A DNA stretch of 64,000 nucleotides from Selaginella moellendorffii (GCF_000143415.4 NW_003314430.1:110620-174619); one strand, 5' to 3'; positions 1 through 10,910 are shown, numbered from the stretch's first letter. A program made the numbers and translations. Notes: a model not told the origin generated them from the letters alone.

Positions 1-1560
1 ATTTCTATGTTTCAAAGGTTATGTTACTTTGGCTAGAATTTCAAGTTGAGTGCATATTAACAATTATAAGTGCTATTGAGAATTTTTTTTTACCGTTATT
101 ATTAAAGAAATTTATATGTTCCCTTGAGAGTGTGAACATTTTTATTTATTTATTTATCTCAAATGTTGAGTTGTGTGTTAAAGAAGTTAAGTTGTGTGAA
201 TATTTTGCTTATATTATGATGGCTGAAGTATTTTATAAAGTTGTGAAGAGTTCTAAATGTATAGTAGGGATAGTGGGTAAATTGGCCAACCTGAGGCATA
301 GTTTACCTTTAACTTGTGTGCTTATCCTTATTTTGTGTCTAATTTGGGTTTAATCCCAAATTTTATACTATATTAACTAGTGGAGTATCAATATCCTCAC
401 GTTAGGCCATTAATATGTTAAAATAATACCAAAATTCATTTAGTTCTATTTTACGTATTAATTTTGTCATTGGGATGTTTAATGCTCTAAAACTGTTCCA
501 AGTTGTTTTGTGTTCTTGTTCTTTTGCTCATTGAGTTTTATGTTTGAGAGTTGCTCTATACTCCAACACCTTTGCTCTTTGAGCTATACACTCAAGAGTT
601 GTTTTGTATTCTAATACTTTTGTTTCTTGATTTTATACTTAGAAGTTTGGCTCTATTTCTTCATTTAATGGCTCAAAACCTTGAAATTTGGGTTGTGCTC
701 CTTTATCCTTGGATATGTGGCATGTGGCACATGAAGGGTTTAGGTTTTATTTCATATTTATCCTATGATAAATCATTATAGGATAAAGGGTGAAAACCAT
801 ATGCATTACAATTGTGATATATTTTAATCTCTTTCCATAATTATATGCACCATCAATTAACATGGTATGAAGATTAAATTTAAACTGAATCCAAATGTAG
901 AGCAAAGACAAGACACACCTAGTGCATGTTTGGCACACCTACTATCTTCATTATACATTTGCTCTAACCCACCCTTATATAAAAGCAAGTTAGTTTCTAG
1001 GACAAGCTTAAAAACTTACTAAATATAGACTGATATTAGATTATGAATTTGCACTTCCATTATGTTTGGGATAATTTCTACATTTTGTAGCTAGTATATC
1101 TAGATACGTTTCAATAACACTAAAATAGGACCAATATAATGAGAGTGATTAATAGATATAGTAAGCTATCATGTAGTAATATTGGGACTAATGCTCAACA
1201 TTGAAAGGTTTTTATTAAGTCAAAAGCAAAAGAAAACTAGATCAAATATGCTCAATAAACACAATTTTATATTTATTTGGCTAAGTATAAATATTAAACC
1301 TAATTTACTACAATTGAACAAAAGGGACTAATAAAAGGAACTAGCAATACAAAGCTATTATTATTGTAAAAAAAAATTTAAAAAATATCTAAAAGGACTT
1401 GTAAACAAATAACTTTTCATAATTGTTATCACATTTGTAATATAGACATAAAACAAATAAAAGAGGGGCCATACTAATGTCTCAAATACCCCTAGCATAT
1501 GAAAGGTCACTTAATTTACATCACTAAATATCACAAAGCTGCTTTCTACTAAGGAACTAA
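1..1560. repeat. AT-rich decayed repeat, two arms in opposite orientation
   Basis: No credible gene is visible; the short open frames lack any recognisable domain. Positions about 361-800 resemble, as reverse complement, the tract at about 40290-40636 and the one at 43676-43990. Shared landmarks are a block reading roughly 'gtggagtatcaatatc', the 'cccaatg' block and the block around 'gatttaccatagg'. Positions about 1100-1500 resemble 40740-41080 in direct orientation, sharing the blocks around 'taagctatca', 'aatattg..aggtt' and 'atatctaaaaggact'. The two arms of one repeat family are therefore joined here in different relative orientations. Similarity is partial, so the copies are old. Confidence 0.6.
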
Positions 1561-1955
1561 GGATTAAAGCTAAAAATTTATAAAGGTCATTTTTAACCTA
1601 TAGAAAGTGGTGATTTTTTCTGTATAATTAAATAAATAAATTAATGCTAAACATGTCAACTAATGATTGAAACATAAACATCAGATAATAAAATCAATAA
1701 AATAAGTATTTACATTAATAGTCTTTTCACATTTCTTAATTTCTGCCATTCTTATCTTATCTACTCTTCCAAAATCTTAAAATGCTTTTTGACAAGAACA
1801 ATATTCCTTTTTCGTTGCATAATTGTTACATTGTTAAAAATCCAACAGAAAAGACAAAGGTAAAAGTTAAACCTATGAAAAAATGCATAAAGATTATTAA
1901 CTAAAGTCAACCAAGATTCCAAATAAATAGGTACTGCAAACACCTACCAAACAAA

Positions 1956-2270
1956 ATGGCAAGTACTAACAATGTTCTTCTATTTGTCAGCATTGTGGCA
2001 GCCTCAATCATCCTTGCCTCCACCGAAGGCAGCACTTTCGTAACCTTCCAGTCCCCAGATTGCACAAACCGAGTCCTTGTTACTAGGTGCGGCTGCAACA
2101 ATCTGGACGCTTCAGTCGGCTATGGCTTCGAGTGGCACAAGCAGCGTGAGAGCACCGCAAATCTCTACAACCAGCCAGATTGCAAGGGGTCGCCACACAC
2201 GTCACTGGACTCTTCAGTCTCCGCGTGTGGCCCCATCGGCTGGAAGAGCATCGAGATCAGCTGCAAGTAG
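1956..2270 (+). CDS. MiAMP1-type small secreted antimicrobial-like protein
   Basis: This single-exon gene encodes 104 residues. Residues 1-25 form a hydrophobic signal peptide ending near the Glu-Gly-Ser before the mature chain. The mature part has six Cys (CTNR, RCGC, PDC, ACGP, ISC) and the motifs LYNQPDCKG and CGPIGWKSIEI. These are the hallmark pattern of the MiAMP1 family (beta-barrel, Greek-key, three disulfides). Family members are extracellular and inhibit fungi, and the length matches the family. The start lies in a good plant context (aaaATGgca). It stands alone between an AT-rich repeat and the 3' end of eIF3g on the other strand, whose stop lies 89 bp beyond. Role in defence is inferred from the family only. 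Confidence 0.88.
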   Translation: MASTNNVLLFVSIVAASIILASTEGSTFVTFQSPDCTNRVLVTRCGCNNLDASVGYGFEWHKQRESTANLYNQPDCKGSPHTSLDSSVSACGPIGWKSIEISCK

Positions 2271-2359
2271 CTCGAAACAAACTCATTCCTTTCCATTTCG
2301 TATGCGAAAGCGTTACAAAAGTATGGAATAAATGAATAAACTCACAGCTCGTTCGTTTG

Positions 2360-3291
2360 TCACTTGTCCTTGGGTGTCGCCCACTCCACGCGCAGGATGA
2401 GATTGTCGTAGCCATATCCGTCCAGCTTCTTGATGGCACGAACTGCGTCGTCTCTGAGAGGCACACTCGTGATCAACACAAAAGCAAAAACAACCACAGA
2501 GAATGAAAGGGGTACACAAACCTGTTAACGAAGTTGATGAAAGCGAAGCCACGGCTGAGGCCTGTCTCGCGATCAAAGGCGACGTAGATGCGAGAGATGT
2601 TTCCAAAAGGTCGGAAGAGCTCTTGCAAGTCCTGCTCTCTCGTGTCCTCGGACAGATTCGTCACTCTGATCGAGTTGCTATCGTCTCTGGAACCGTGGCG
2701 CATGCTATCCCCCTCGCGCTTGGCCCCTCCACGCAGGCTGGGAGGAACATACGACGTGGGCTTTCCGGGAGCTCCGGAGGCCGCCGATGGAAGTCCTGGA
2801 ACATCGTCCTCCGGCTTGTCAAAGGAGAGATTTTTGCCGAGCAAATCCTTGTAGGGACATCTCGAGGTCCAGTGATCTCCCTTCTTCCCACAAGCTCGGC
2901 AAACGACCAGCGAGGGATTGCTCCCTGGAGCCCCCTGCAGTGCCGCAAACTCGTTCTCGTCCTGCTTGTTCGTCTGGCCGTCAGTCCGGGGCCTCTCGAG
3001 AGTGATCTCGTCGATGGAGATCACGGTGAAATTGTCGGACGCGTTCTGACCGATGGCATCGCCGAATTTGCTGAGCTGCCGGCGCTGTAGCACCGCCGGA
3101 TTCATCTTCTTCACCTGTTTCTTCACCCTCACCGTCGTGATTAGCTTGCTGAGCTTACCAGTGTCCTCGTTCTTGCGCCACTCGGTGATGATCTTGATTC
3201 CCTTCTCGTCCGGCCCGACGATCTGTGTAGACGGCACCACATCCTCGAGGCCGTAATCGTCGTCCTCCGCATCGCCCCACCGGAAGCTCAT
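2360..3291 (-). CDS. TIF3G1: Eukaryotic translation initiation factor 3 subunit G
   Basis: This is the RNA-binding subunit of the eIF3 complex, which acts in 43S pre-initiation complex assembly and scanning in the cytosol. There are two exons, 3291-2522 and 2453-2360, split by a 68-bp GT..AG intron; the spliced product is 287 residues, normal for the family. The N-terminus (MSFRWGDAEDDD) carries the eIF3i-binding region. A CCHC zinc knuckle sits at residues about 131-145 (CRACGKKGDHWTSRC). A C-terminal RRM runs from about 206 to the end, with RNP motifs around IRVTNLSED and GFAFINF; the intron interrupts the RRM just after INFVN. The protein ends LILRVEWATPKDK, as in other eIF3g. A telobox-like aaccctaaaa lies upstream near 3347, common in plant translation genes. 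Confidence 0.96.
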
Positions 3292-3470
3292 CGTGCGCGC
3301 CCTGGCCGCAATCTATCCGGCTGCCAGAACCCTAGAATGCGCGCTAGAACCCTAAAAACGAGATGAAGAATCGAACCCGGCACTAAAGGAGTGTGAGTCA
3401 CGGGATGTACGGCAATGGGCCGTTACGGCACAGATGGCGCTTACACAATCCCCACCGTCGGATCTCCTGC

Positions 3471-3492
3471 CACGTGGCCACACGTTTATATA
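3471..3492 (+). promoter_or_regulatory. G-box plus TATA box of the GPI-protein gene
   Basis: CACGTG (G-box) is at 3471-3476 and a TATA element (tttatatag) at about 3484-3492. The TATA position predicts transcription from about 3517. That excludes an upstream in-frame ATG at 3510 and supports the start at 3543. Confidence 0.6.
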
Positions 3493-3542
3493 GCACCCCC
3501 CTCTCATAAATGCGGCCCAGAAGAAGGGGGGCGCGAGAGAAG

Positions 3543-4696
3543 ATGCGAAACTGCTGGATTGCGTCGGCAATCCTGGCGGCGGTGGTGGCGGGAGCCCTGG
3601 CGGCGCCGCCACACTCGCCACCGCCAGCGCTCCCCGTGGTTCCTGGCGGAGGAGGGAGCAATGGCAGTTCTAGCGACGAAGAGGGCACAGTGCCATCCCT
3701 GCCAGTGGAGTGGCAAGCCATGGCCTGCGACCTCCATTTCGCGGGGATCAGCTTCGGTGGGCTCAGGAGCGCTTGCGAGAAGAAGCACCATAGCCAGGAT
3801 CTCCGCTCGCGCTGCTGCCCTGTTCTCGCATCGTGGCTCTTCGCCGCGCAGGCCGAGACCACAATGCGCGCCATCGCCGCCGCCGCCGCCACCAGCTCCT
3901 CGAGCTCTTCCTCGCCATCGCCACAGGTGGAGATGCCAGTGCCGCCGGACGATTCGGCGGTGTGCGCCGCGAGCTTGCAGCAGGGCTTCCACTCCCGCGG
4001 CATCGATCTCCCGCTGCTCAACGCGTCGTGCGACATGAGCCTGTGCTACTGCGGCATCCGGCTGCGCCAAATGGCATCGCTCAACTGTCCCGTGGGCTAC
4101 TTCCACAAGAACAGGAGCGCGCTTCTTCCATCTCACGCGCCCTTCCTCCGCCACCTCCAGTCAAACTGCTCCGATCCATCGCTCCACGGGTGCTCCTCTT
4201 GCATCGCCGCCCTCGACAATGTAAGTCCTTCTTTCGAGTTCTATAGGCTCCATTCCATTCATCGTGTTCTCTCGCGTTTTCTTTGTGGATGGATCGTGAT
4301 GATCACGCACAGTCCGTGGTTTGGATCGGGCAGAAGGTCGCCGCCAATCCAAAAGCTGGCAGCAGCGGCGCGACGCCATCGACATTGGATTGCCGGCTCA
4401 TGGGATTGATGTGGCTGCTGTCGGACAATCGGACGCGTTTCATCCCGACGGTGTCGGCGGTGCTGCGAGCGCTGCTCTACAGCACGGATTCGGATGATCA
4501 AGATGCTAGCGCTGGCGATGGCGAAGTTCCAGCGGCCGCCAGCCCTGGCGCTTGCCGCAGTGATCAAGCGCAGTTGCCACTGGCGAGTGACAGTCTGGGA
4601 CCAGAGGATTCGGCAGCGCTGCTAGCGCATTCGCCATTAACGCTCTTCTTCCACCGCGCCTTCTTCTTCGTCCTCTTCCTCCTCTCGGTGTGGTGA
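3543..4696 (+). CDS. GPI-anchored Cys-rich surface protein (At4g28100-like, SPARK-type)
   Basis: There are two exons, 3543-4220 and 4313-4696, with a 92-bp intron in phase 0; the product is about 353 residues. Residues 1-21 are a signal peptide (MRNCWIASAILAAVVAGALAA). A Ser-, Pro- and Gly-rich linker follows. The Cys-rich module contains WQAMACDL, RSRCCPVLASWLFAAQ, CDMSLCYCGIRLRQ and GCSSCIAALD, then TPSTLDCRLMGLMWLL in exon 2. The C-terminus ends in a hydrophobic tail (LTLFFHRAFFFVLFLLSVW), as expected for a GPI-attachment signal. Plant homologues are annotated as uncharacterised GPI-anchored proteins; biochemical function is unknown. The exon-2 acceptor at 4312 was chosen because it keeps frame and restores the conserved motif. 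Confidence 0.85.
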
Positions 4697-5302
4697 ACGA
4701 TCCAACTCTTGCTCGATGGGATTGGATCGGATCGCCCTTTGTGTTTGTGCTTCTTTATTTTTCCACCTTTCGCTCTTGGTCTTCGTTTTGACGACTCGGG
4801 TCGGGTCTCTTTTCTTCCTGTAAATAAGACTCCACTTCAATCACTCTCGCCACCGCGGACCGAGATTTTCAAAGGCGTGATCGCTGGTTTTTAACGAGTT
4901 TCTGGAAAAGCGACCGCTCAAAGGCAAATGTGGGACAGCACATGTTTGGGAGGATCAAAGTCGAGGGTCTCATGGTTTCCAAAAGGAAACTGGAGCTACA
5001 TGGTTCCATGGTTAAGGAAAACAAAGAAATGGGCGATTATCTATCGATCGATCAAATCGATCAAACGTGACAAAGATGGTGGCGCTAGCTAGCGCGTGAA
5101 GGAATCATGCGTGTGGCAGTGTGCACAAGTGAGTTTGAGTGATCTTGTCTGTGACTCCTTTTCCCGCCAGGAAAAAGAATGATAGCGTTGGCCACGCCAG
5201 AGAGGAATATGACCCGACGTGCTTGTCTTGTGTGTCCTTGCCCAGAGCCGTTGGATCGCCCTAGGGTTGGAGTCTCCCCGACGTGGATCCACACCACGTC
5301 TC
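4697..5302. other. Intergenic, 3' flank and tRNA upstream region
   Basis: I see the 3' flank of the preceding gene and no credible coding sequence. Short frames on both strands lack motifs. Simple features are a run of atcgatcgatc-type repeats near 5040-5060. Confidence 0.5.
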
Positions 5303-5375
5303 GCGCTTGTAGCTCAGTGGATAGAGCGTCTGTTTCCGGAGCAGAAAGTCACAGGTTCGATCCCTGTCTGGCGCG
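5303..5375 (+). tRNA. tRNA-Arg (anticodon CCG)
   Basis: The 73-nt cloverleaf runs from gcgcttg at the 5' end of the acceptor stem to ctggcgc plus discriminator G at 5375. The D-arm (GTAGCTCAGTGG), the anticodon stem 5329-5333/5341-5345 and the loop 5334-5340 with CCG at 5336-5338 are visible. The T-arm is ACAGG-TTCGATC-CCTGT. One acceptor pair (position 6-67) is T-T, the rest pair. The internal A and B boxes are intact. It reads CGG codons. Its trailer is unusual: see the hairpin at 5380-5423. Confidence 0.95.
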
Positions 5376-5379
5376 CGAG

Positions 5380-5423
5380 GAAGAATATGCTTCCTCTCCA
5401 GAGGAAGGATATTCTTCTTTTTT
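5380..5423 (+). terminator. Near-perfect hairpin followed by T6 in the tRNA-Arg trailer
   Basis: Positions 5380-5397 pair with 5400-5417, with only one mismatch (5389/5408); the apical loop is minimal. It starts 4 nt after the tRNA discriminator base. Six T residues (5418-5423), a plausible Pol III stop, follow immediately. The primary transcript could therefore be tRNA plus hairpin. Confidence 0.6.
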
Positions 5424-5942
5424 ATTTTCGTTTTTGCTTTGCCTCCAACGTCTCGTTCCTTCCTTGTTTGTCCGGTGAATCGCTCGCTCCTCTCCTCAAC
5501 GTTTAAAGTTTGATAGATGAGTTTGTTGGTCGCGAGATGGGGTCTTAAAATCTGGTTTGGCGCTTGACAGGGTCTTCGGCGATCGTGGTTTTAGATTTTT
5601 CTTTTTTTTCTTCGTTGTGGGCCGCAGGCTAGAAGACCTGGAACGATGGAAGAAATCGTGATTGCCGGCATTGTCTCGCAAACAGGGGAAAAGGACGCTG
5701 CATTTTAGCTATAGTGATTTTGGCAAACACGCGCTTATAATCCTAGCTAGCAAACGCGGAGGAACGAGCAACGCGGAGGGACTAGATCGCGTCTAAATGG
5801 AGGAATGGGTCGCAGGGCTCGAGGATTGGTAGCCCAAATCCGGGCAGCGGCAGCGCTGTAGGGCTTCTCAATCGATCGATCGATCGGTCGACACAGCGCG
5901 AGAGTTTGAGCGAGCGAGAGATTCTAGATAGATAGATGAGCT
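5424..5942. other. Intergenic and 5' leader of the COBRA-like gene
   Basis: No credible gene is visible. It contains short simple repeats, cgatcgatcgatcg near 5871 and tagatagatag near 5926, just ahead of the COBRA-like start codon. Confidence 0.5.
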
Positions 5943-8119
5943 ATGGCGAAGAATCGTGATGAGAGATTGCGGTGGATCGCCTCCATCTTCTTCCTCGTGG
6001 CGATTTGGGCCTCTTGGGCAGCGGCGCAGCAGCCAGCGTTCGAGGACGCCTCCAATTCCACATGCCGTGGCGTGCTTCTCCACTACTCCATCCGGCGCGT
6101 CGCCAAGATCAGCCCCTTTCTCACCGATGCCGCGCAGCAGCCCTATCGATTCGAGTCGGCGCTCCAGCTGAGCAATCTGGGCTTCAGCGAGGTGAAGAAC
6201 TGGCGCGCGTTCGTGGGATTCCAGCACCGCGAGATGCTCGTCCAGGCGCCCGGGGCGCTGCTGGCCGACGGCGAGAATCTGCCAGTCACTGTGGCCCCTG
6301 CCGGCGCCACGCTCGCGGGATTCCCCCAGACCGATCTCCTTAACGCGGTCGAGACCGCCGGTGACACCACCAAGACCTCGGTGACGATCAATCTGGTCGG
6401 CACCGAGTATGGCGTCGAGAATTTTCCACTGCCCGCCAATCTCAGCTTCCCAGTGCCCGGCTACACCTGTGGATCCGTCCAGAAGCTCGGAAGTAAGTGT
6501 CTCTTTCTTTTCCCCCTTCTTCCCTCGCGAAGAGCCCTAAAATTTCTTTTCTTTTCCCCCTTCTTCCCTCGCGAAGAGCCCTAAAATTTCTTTTCTTTTC
6601 CCCCTTCTTCCTCGCGAAGAACCCTAACATTTGTTTCTCTTTTCCCCCTTCTTCCTCGCGAAGATCTCTAACATTTCTTTCTCGTTTCCTTCTTCCAGAT
6701 GATACGCTTCAGCTGTGCTGCACGGAGAATGCGACGGCGATCAACAGCACCAGCACGGATCAGTTCGCGCTGCCGGAACCGGGCGACCTCACCATCACCT
6801 ACAGCGTGATCCAGACCTTCACGGACAACTACTGGGCCGAGGTAGACATCTCCAACGACAATCCCCTGGGCCGGATCGATGGCTGGAACCTGACATGGGA
6901 GTGGCAACAAGGCGAGTTCATCTTCCAGATGCGAGGCGCGCAGACGCTCGACCAGGATCAAACCGAGTGCCTCTCGGGCCCGGCGGGCGCTCACTACAAA
7001 GATTTCGACTTCTCCACGGTGATGAGCTGCAATCGCCACCCGACCATCGTGGATCTTCCTCCCGAGCGAGCCAACGACACCAGAGTTGGGATGATCCCAT
7101 CGTGCTGCCGGAGTGGACTGCTCCTCCCGGCCACCATGGATCCAAAGCTCTCCAAGTCGGCCTTCCAGCTCTTCGTCTACAAGGTCCCTCCAAACCTCGA
7201 CCGCGACACTCTCGCTCCCCCGGCCAACTTTAAGATCGATCCCAGGTACTCTTGCGGGCAGCCCCAGCTGATCGCTCCCGTGGAGAAGCGGGATCCCAGC
7301 AGCCCGACGAGGATGATCTCGGCGATCAAGAGCTGGCAAGTTACGTGCAACATGACCCGGAATGGCAGGCTGGAGCAAGTCGGCCAAGTCGAGAACTTGG
7401 AGACGAGGCGAAAGTGCTGCGTTTCCTTCTCGGGTTTCTACAACTCGTCCGCGGTTCCATGCCCGACTTGCGCCTGTGGCTGCTCCGCCAACTCCACCCT
7501 TCCTCGGCCTTCCTGTGACACAAGCTCGCAGGCGATGCTCTTGCCTTCGTACGCGCTGCTGCTCCCGTTCCAGGACCGGATTGGAAAGGCGCTCGAGTGG
7601 GCGAGGATGAACAGGAAGCCGGTTCCAAGCGTGGCTCCGTGCTCGGACAATTGCCCCGTGAGCATCAACTGGCACGTCGTGTCGGACTTCACCGACGGAT
7701 GGACTGCCCGGCTCTCGCTGCTCAACTGGGACGAGACGGCCGTTCCCGAGTGGTTTGCCGCGGTGGAGCTCAGGAACGCGTTCCCGGGGCTCGAGCGGGT
7801 CTACACTCTCAATGGGACTTTGATCAACGACAACACCACCTTGTACTTCCAGGGGCTGCCAAACTATAGCGACTATCTCAACCGGATCGACAAGAACAAT
7901 CCGGGGAAGCTCCAGGCAGTGATCTCGTTCGACAAGAGGAAGACGCCCGGGATCAACGTCACTGGCGGCGATGGATTTCCAACCAGGGTGGTGTTCAATG
8001 GCGAGGAGTGTGCGCTCCCAGACGCGATTCCAATCAGTCATGGATATCGTCTTCGTGCGGTGCCGAGGTTGGTTGTTTCGCTTCTCCTTGCTGCTGTTCT
8101 TGCGGCCTTTTGGCTGTGA
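5943..8119 (+). CDS. COBRA-like GPI-anchored protein (COBL7/10 subfamily type)
   Basis: COBRA proteins act at the outer plasma membrane or wall face in cellulose orientation and polar growth. Exons are 5943-6492 and 6699-8119, joined in phase 1 (Gly-Asn-Asp-Thr at the join), giving 656 residues. This is the longer COBL class with an extra N-terminal domain. Residues 1-28 are a signal peptide (LRWIASIFFLVAIWASWAAA). The COBRA domain has the NWxLTWEW-type motif (GWNLTWEWQQGEFIF), many N-glycosylation sites and the diagnostic CCVS motif at about residues 423-426, followed by CPTCACGC. The C-terminus is a hydrophobic GPI-signal tail (LVVSLLLAAVLAAFWL). The single intron is made almost wholly of a 44-bp tandem repeat. 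Confidence 0.93.
6500..6690 (+). repeat. 44-bp minisatellite filling the COBRA-like intron
   Basis: Four tandem units with a core of 'cccccttcttcc(c)tcgcgaaga.cccta' occur. The gcga landmark recurs at 6527, 6571, 6614 and 6658, so the unit is 43-44 bp. Units 1 and 2 are almost identical and 3 and 4 have drifted. The pyrimidine-rich arm of the last unit supplies the polypyrimidine tract of the splice acceptor at 6698. Confidence 0.9.
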
Positions 8120-8254
8120 ATGAACTAAGCTCTGATCGATCGATACATCCATCGTGGAAACTGTAAATCTTTCTTTTGCCTTTATTCCCTTCATCTGCTG
8201 ACTTTGGAAAAGTTTTGTTGTGAGGTTTTCGATACGAAAATAAATATGTTCTGG

Positions 8255-10535
8255 CTAGCTGCTTCTGTATTGGGTTATAATCCCTGTTACAGACGAGTAT
8301 GTTCCAGCAATTGCTGCAATCACTCCTATGAATATGGTCATGACACAAATAATAGCCTGCAAAATAATCATGTTTTAGCTAGCTCCAAGGTTTTGCTCAG
8401 ACTCTTACCTGTGTTTTTGGAATCCTTCTGCCACTTATGCTGAGATAACATGCTGAGGGTAAAATTAATGACTACAAAAACGATGAAATTTGTTAAAATA
8501 CTTCAAAAGATCATAATACATTGATTATACATACTCCAGTAAGACTTAGAAAAGATCCAATAAAAGCCATGACAAATCCTGAAGAATCAATAAAACTTAT
8601 AAATCTGAAATACTTCAAATCTTTATCGAATACTTACCAAAGAATGGTATCATAAGCGCCACAAATAAAGTTGATGTTACCAAACTAGTTCGTATAAGAA
8701 CTGATGCAAAATGATTTTTTGAAACTTGAGTTGGCAGAAGTTCTTCCAAACTCAAGGCGACAGGGGTGATTGTTAATGCATATTTTGTAAGAGGTGTAAT
8801 AACCTGAAAATAAAATTTAAAGACTTATAGCACTAAAAACACAATTAAATTACTTACCGTTGTCCACAATGCAATTTTAGATGCAACAAACTGCTTTGGA
8901 AGATTTAATGTCACTTGAGACTGAGTTTCTGCTCCAAACATTTTAAAACCCATAATCGCTACTCCTCCATACATTAATATACATAATAGAAAGCTAATAA
9001 CAAATTATCAGAACTTCAAAGTAATAAAGCAAAATAGGTTGAAATACACTTACCACAATTGTAAAACTCGATTGAATTGAGCTCTATCTTTCATAGACGA
9101 ATAAATATTAGGAAAAACAGCGTGTCCAGAGAAACAAAATCCTATAAGTCCAATAGAGACTGGCAAGTTTCCAAAATTTATAAATGAGCCAGTGTTCCGA
9201 AACCCAACCCCATCAACTGCTCCAACCCACCAAACCGAAACGACAACAATAATTGATGTCACAACTCCACCAGCTTTTAAAAAAGAAAAGTCACAAACCA
9301 GAACCTGAAAAAAGGAACAAACAACATACCTGAAATGTATGATAACAAGCTGAGATCTCGAAGCCAGACAGTAGGCAGTATAAACAGCGCAGCTATCATG
9401 CTAAACACTTTCTGTGACTCCATCTTGTGGCCATTATAACTGAAACGAGCATTGGGGAAAAGGGATGCAAGATTATCCCCTTCAAGAATCAAAAACTCCA
9501 CACAGCATGCCTACAATATAGCATCTGTTAATACAATCAAGATTATAGAGGTTTAACACACTTACGTAGAGTTCCACGTAGAGAATTATCTGTTAAGAAG
9601 GATCACAGTAACTGAGAACATGGACAAGCTAAAGCAAAGACAACTTACCGAGATAACAAGACGTCCAATCCGGCCAAATGCTGCTTGCCCAATGTCAGGA
9701 TATGTGACAAGGCCTGGCTCACTCTCCAAGCATTTGCGCAAAAGGATTCCTGTGTAGCAGCAAACCACTGCGAAGAGTAGCAGTATGATAGCTCCAATCC
9801 AGCCTCCTTGCTTCAGAGCGTAAGGAGTGGAAAGAACCCCCACTCCAGCAAGAACATTGATCCCTGAGAAACATCGAAGTTAGAACTTTGAGAACAATGG
9901 GAAAGCTTTGAGCTCAAACCGTTTAGCGTTGCCTGGAAGAAGGTGCAACCTTGCTTTGGAAGCTGGAGGTGATGGTAGTCTTGTGCATCGCTGGAAGGAG
10001 AAATCCTGGTCGAGGAAGTCTTTCTGAGCCTCGTCTCGGAGGATACGGTGACAATGTGAGATTGCGGGGGTGGTGGCGGTGGCATCGATGGAGTCAGTCG
10101 TTTTTCATCCTTGTCAAATTCCTGGTCTGTCAAGAGCGGATCCAGAATGGATGTTGCGCTCTCGTAGTGCTTTCCCAGCGAGGTTGATAGCAGCGAACTG
10201 CGAGACACATTTGGACTCGTGAGGAAATTCAAGCTTGGAGAGGGCATATGACTGTAGATATCCATCGATTTCCTGGCAAGGAAGAACAAAAGGCCTCAGC
10301 AAAGATCTCTCTTCCAAATCCTTTTCACTCACCTGTAGCTCTGCGGCCATCTAGGAGTAGCCAAAGCATCGTCTTCCTCCTCTTCCTCCTCGTCCTCGCC
10401 ATCTTCTTCTTCGATTTTGTGATGGATTCCATCGCCACTGCTTACTTTGCGTTGCTGCTGCTGCTCGTCCTCCTCGTCGGCATCAAAATCGAGATAGAAC
10501 CTGGCCTCGGGGGGCGACGCTCGCTCACTCTCCAT
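8255..10535 (-). CDS. AVT1: AVT1-like vacuolar amino acid transporter (AAAP family)
   Basis: The family carries out proton-coupled amino acid exchange at the vacuolar membrane. Eleven exons can be joined without a frame break: 10535-10333, 10272-9920, 9863-9649, 9589-9566, 9510-9330, 9273-9054, 8993-8858, 8803-8638, 8578-8535, 8471-8409 and 8356-8255. The product is 568 residues. The N-terminus is long, acidic and cytosolic (EEEDGEDEEEEEEDD), then carries the AVT1 signature MDIYSHMPSPS. The Aa_trans domain begins at FFQATLNGINVLAGVGVLSTPYALKQGG. About ten membrane segments follow, with LYVELYACCVEFLILEGDNL, KMFGAETQSQVTLNLP and YALTITPVALSLEELLP. It ends GTYSSVTGIITQYRSS. The ATG at 10535 is the first in frame. 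Exon 4 is only 24 nt. Confidence 0.93.
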
Positions 10536-10736
10536 CGCCAAATTCCTACTCAAACCTTCGCAATCCCCATTCTAGAGTGCTCGATTCCAAAGATCTTAAT
10601 TCTCCAGCCAGCTAAACCCTAGCTACCTCTACACCATAAATTAAGGTTGGCCACTTGGAAGATAGGATTAGGGCAAGCGTGACAAAAATAGTAAAATGTT
10701 AAGGAAATAGAAATATAATTAAAGACAAAAGTAGAA

Positions 10737-10809
10737 TGGAGATGCCGGGTATCGATCCCGGCGCCTCTCGCATGCTAAGCGAGCGCTCTACCATCTGAGC
10801 TACATCCCC
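10737..10809 (-). tRNA. tRNA-Ala (anticodon AGC)
   Basis: The complement strand reads a 73-nt cloverleaf. The acceptor GGGGATG pairs with CATCTCC (one G-T), with discriminator A at 10737. The D-arm is TAGCTCAGATGGTAGAGC and the anticodon stem GCTCGC/GCGAG encloses TTAGCAT with AGC. The T-arm is CCGGG-ATCGATA-CCCGG. It lies between the AVT1-like gene and the AAA+ gene, about 100 bp upstream of the latter's start codon on the opposite strand. Confidence 0.96.
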
Positions 10810-10910
10810 AACTCCCATTTGATAAAAGCATTGTCTAGAATCACTCTGTGGTCAAAGTTAAAAGGGTTTAAAAACAACTTAGGGCTTGCCATTGTTTTTT
10901 GGTTCTTGCC

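Noticed and set aside
21-353. 110-codon frame with hydrophobic stretches
   Set aside because: AT-rich, Leu/Ile/Phe-rich composition expected from base content; no motif and inside repeat-like DNA.
2503-3090. 195-codon plus-strand frame
   Set aside because: Antisense to eIF3g exon 1; no motif, explained by codon bias of the real gene.
3365-3385. tRNA T-arm-like word gaatcgaacccggc
   Set aside because: No cloverleaf can be folded; it lies in the eIF3g upstream region.
3510-3542. Upstream in-frame ATG for the GPI-anchored protein
   Set aside because: It would place Arg-rich residues before the signal peptide and lies upstream of the TSS predicted from the TATA box.
6668-8194. 508-codon open frame on the minus strand
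   Set aside because: It lies opposite the COBRA-like gene in GC-rich coding DNA; the plus-strand frame has clear domains, the minus frame has none.
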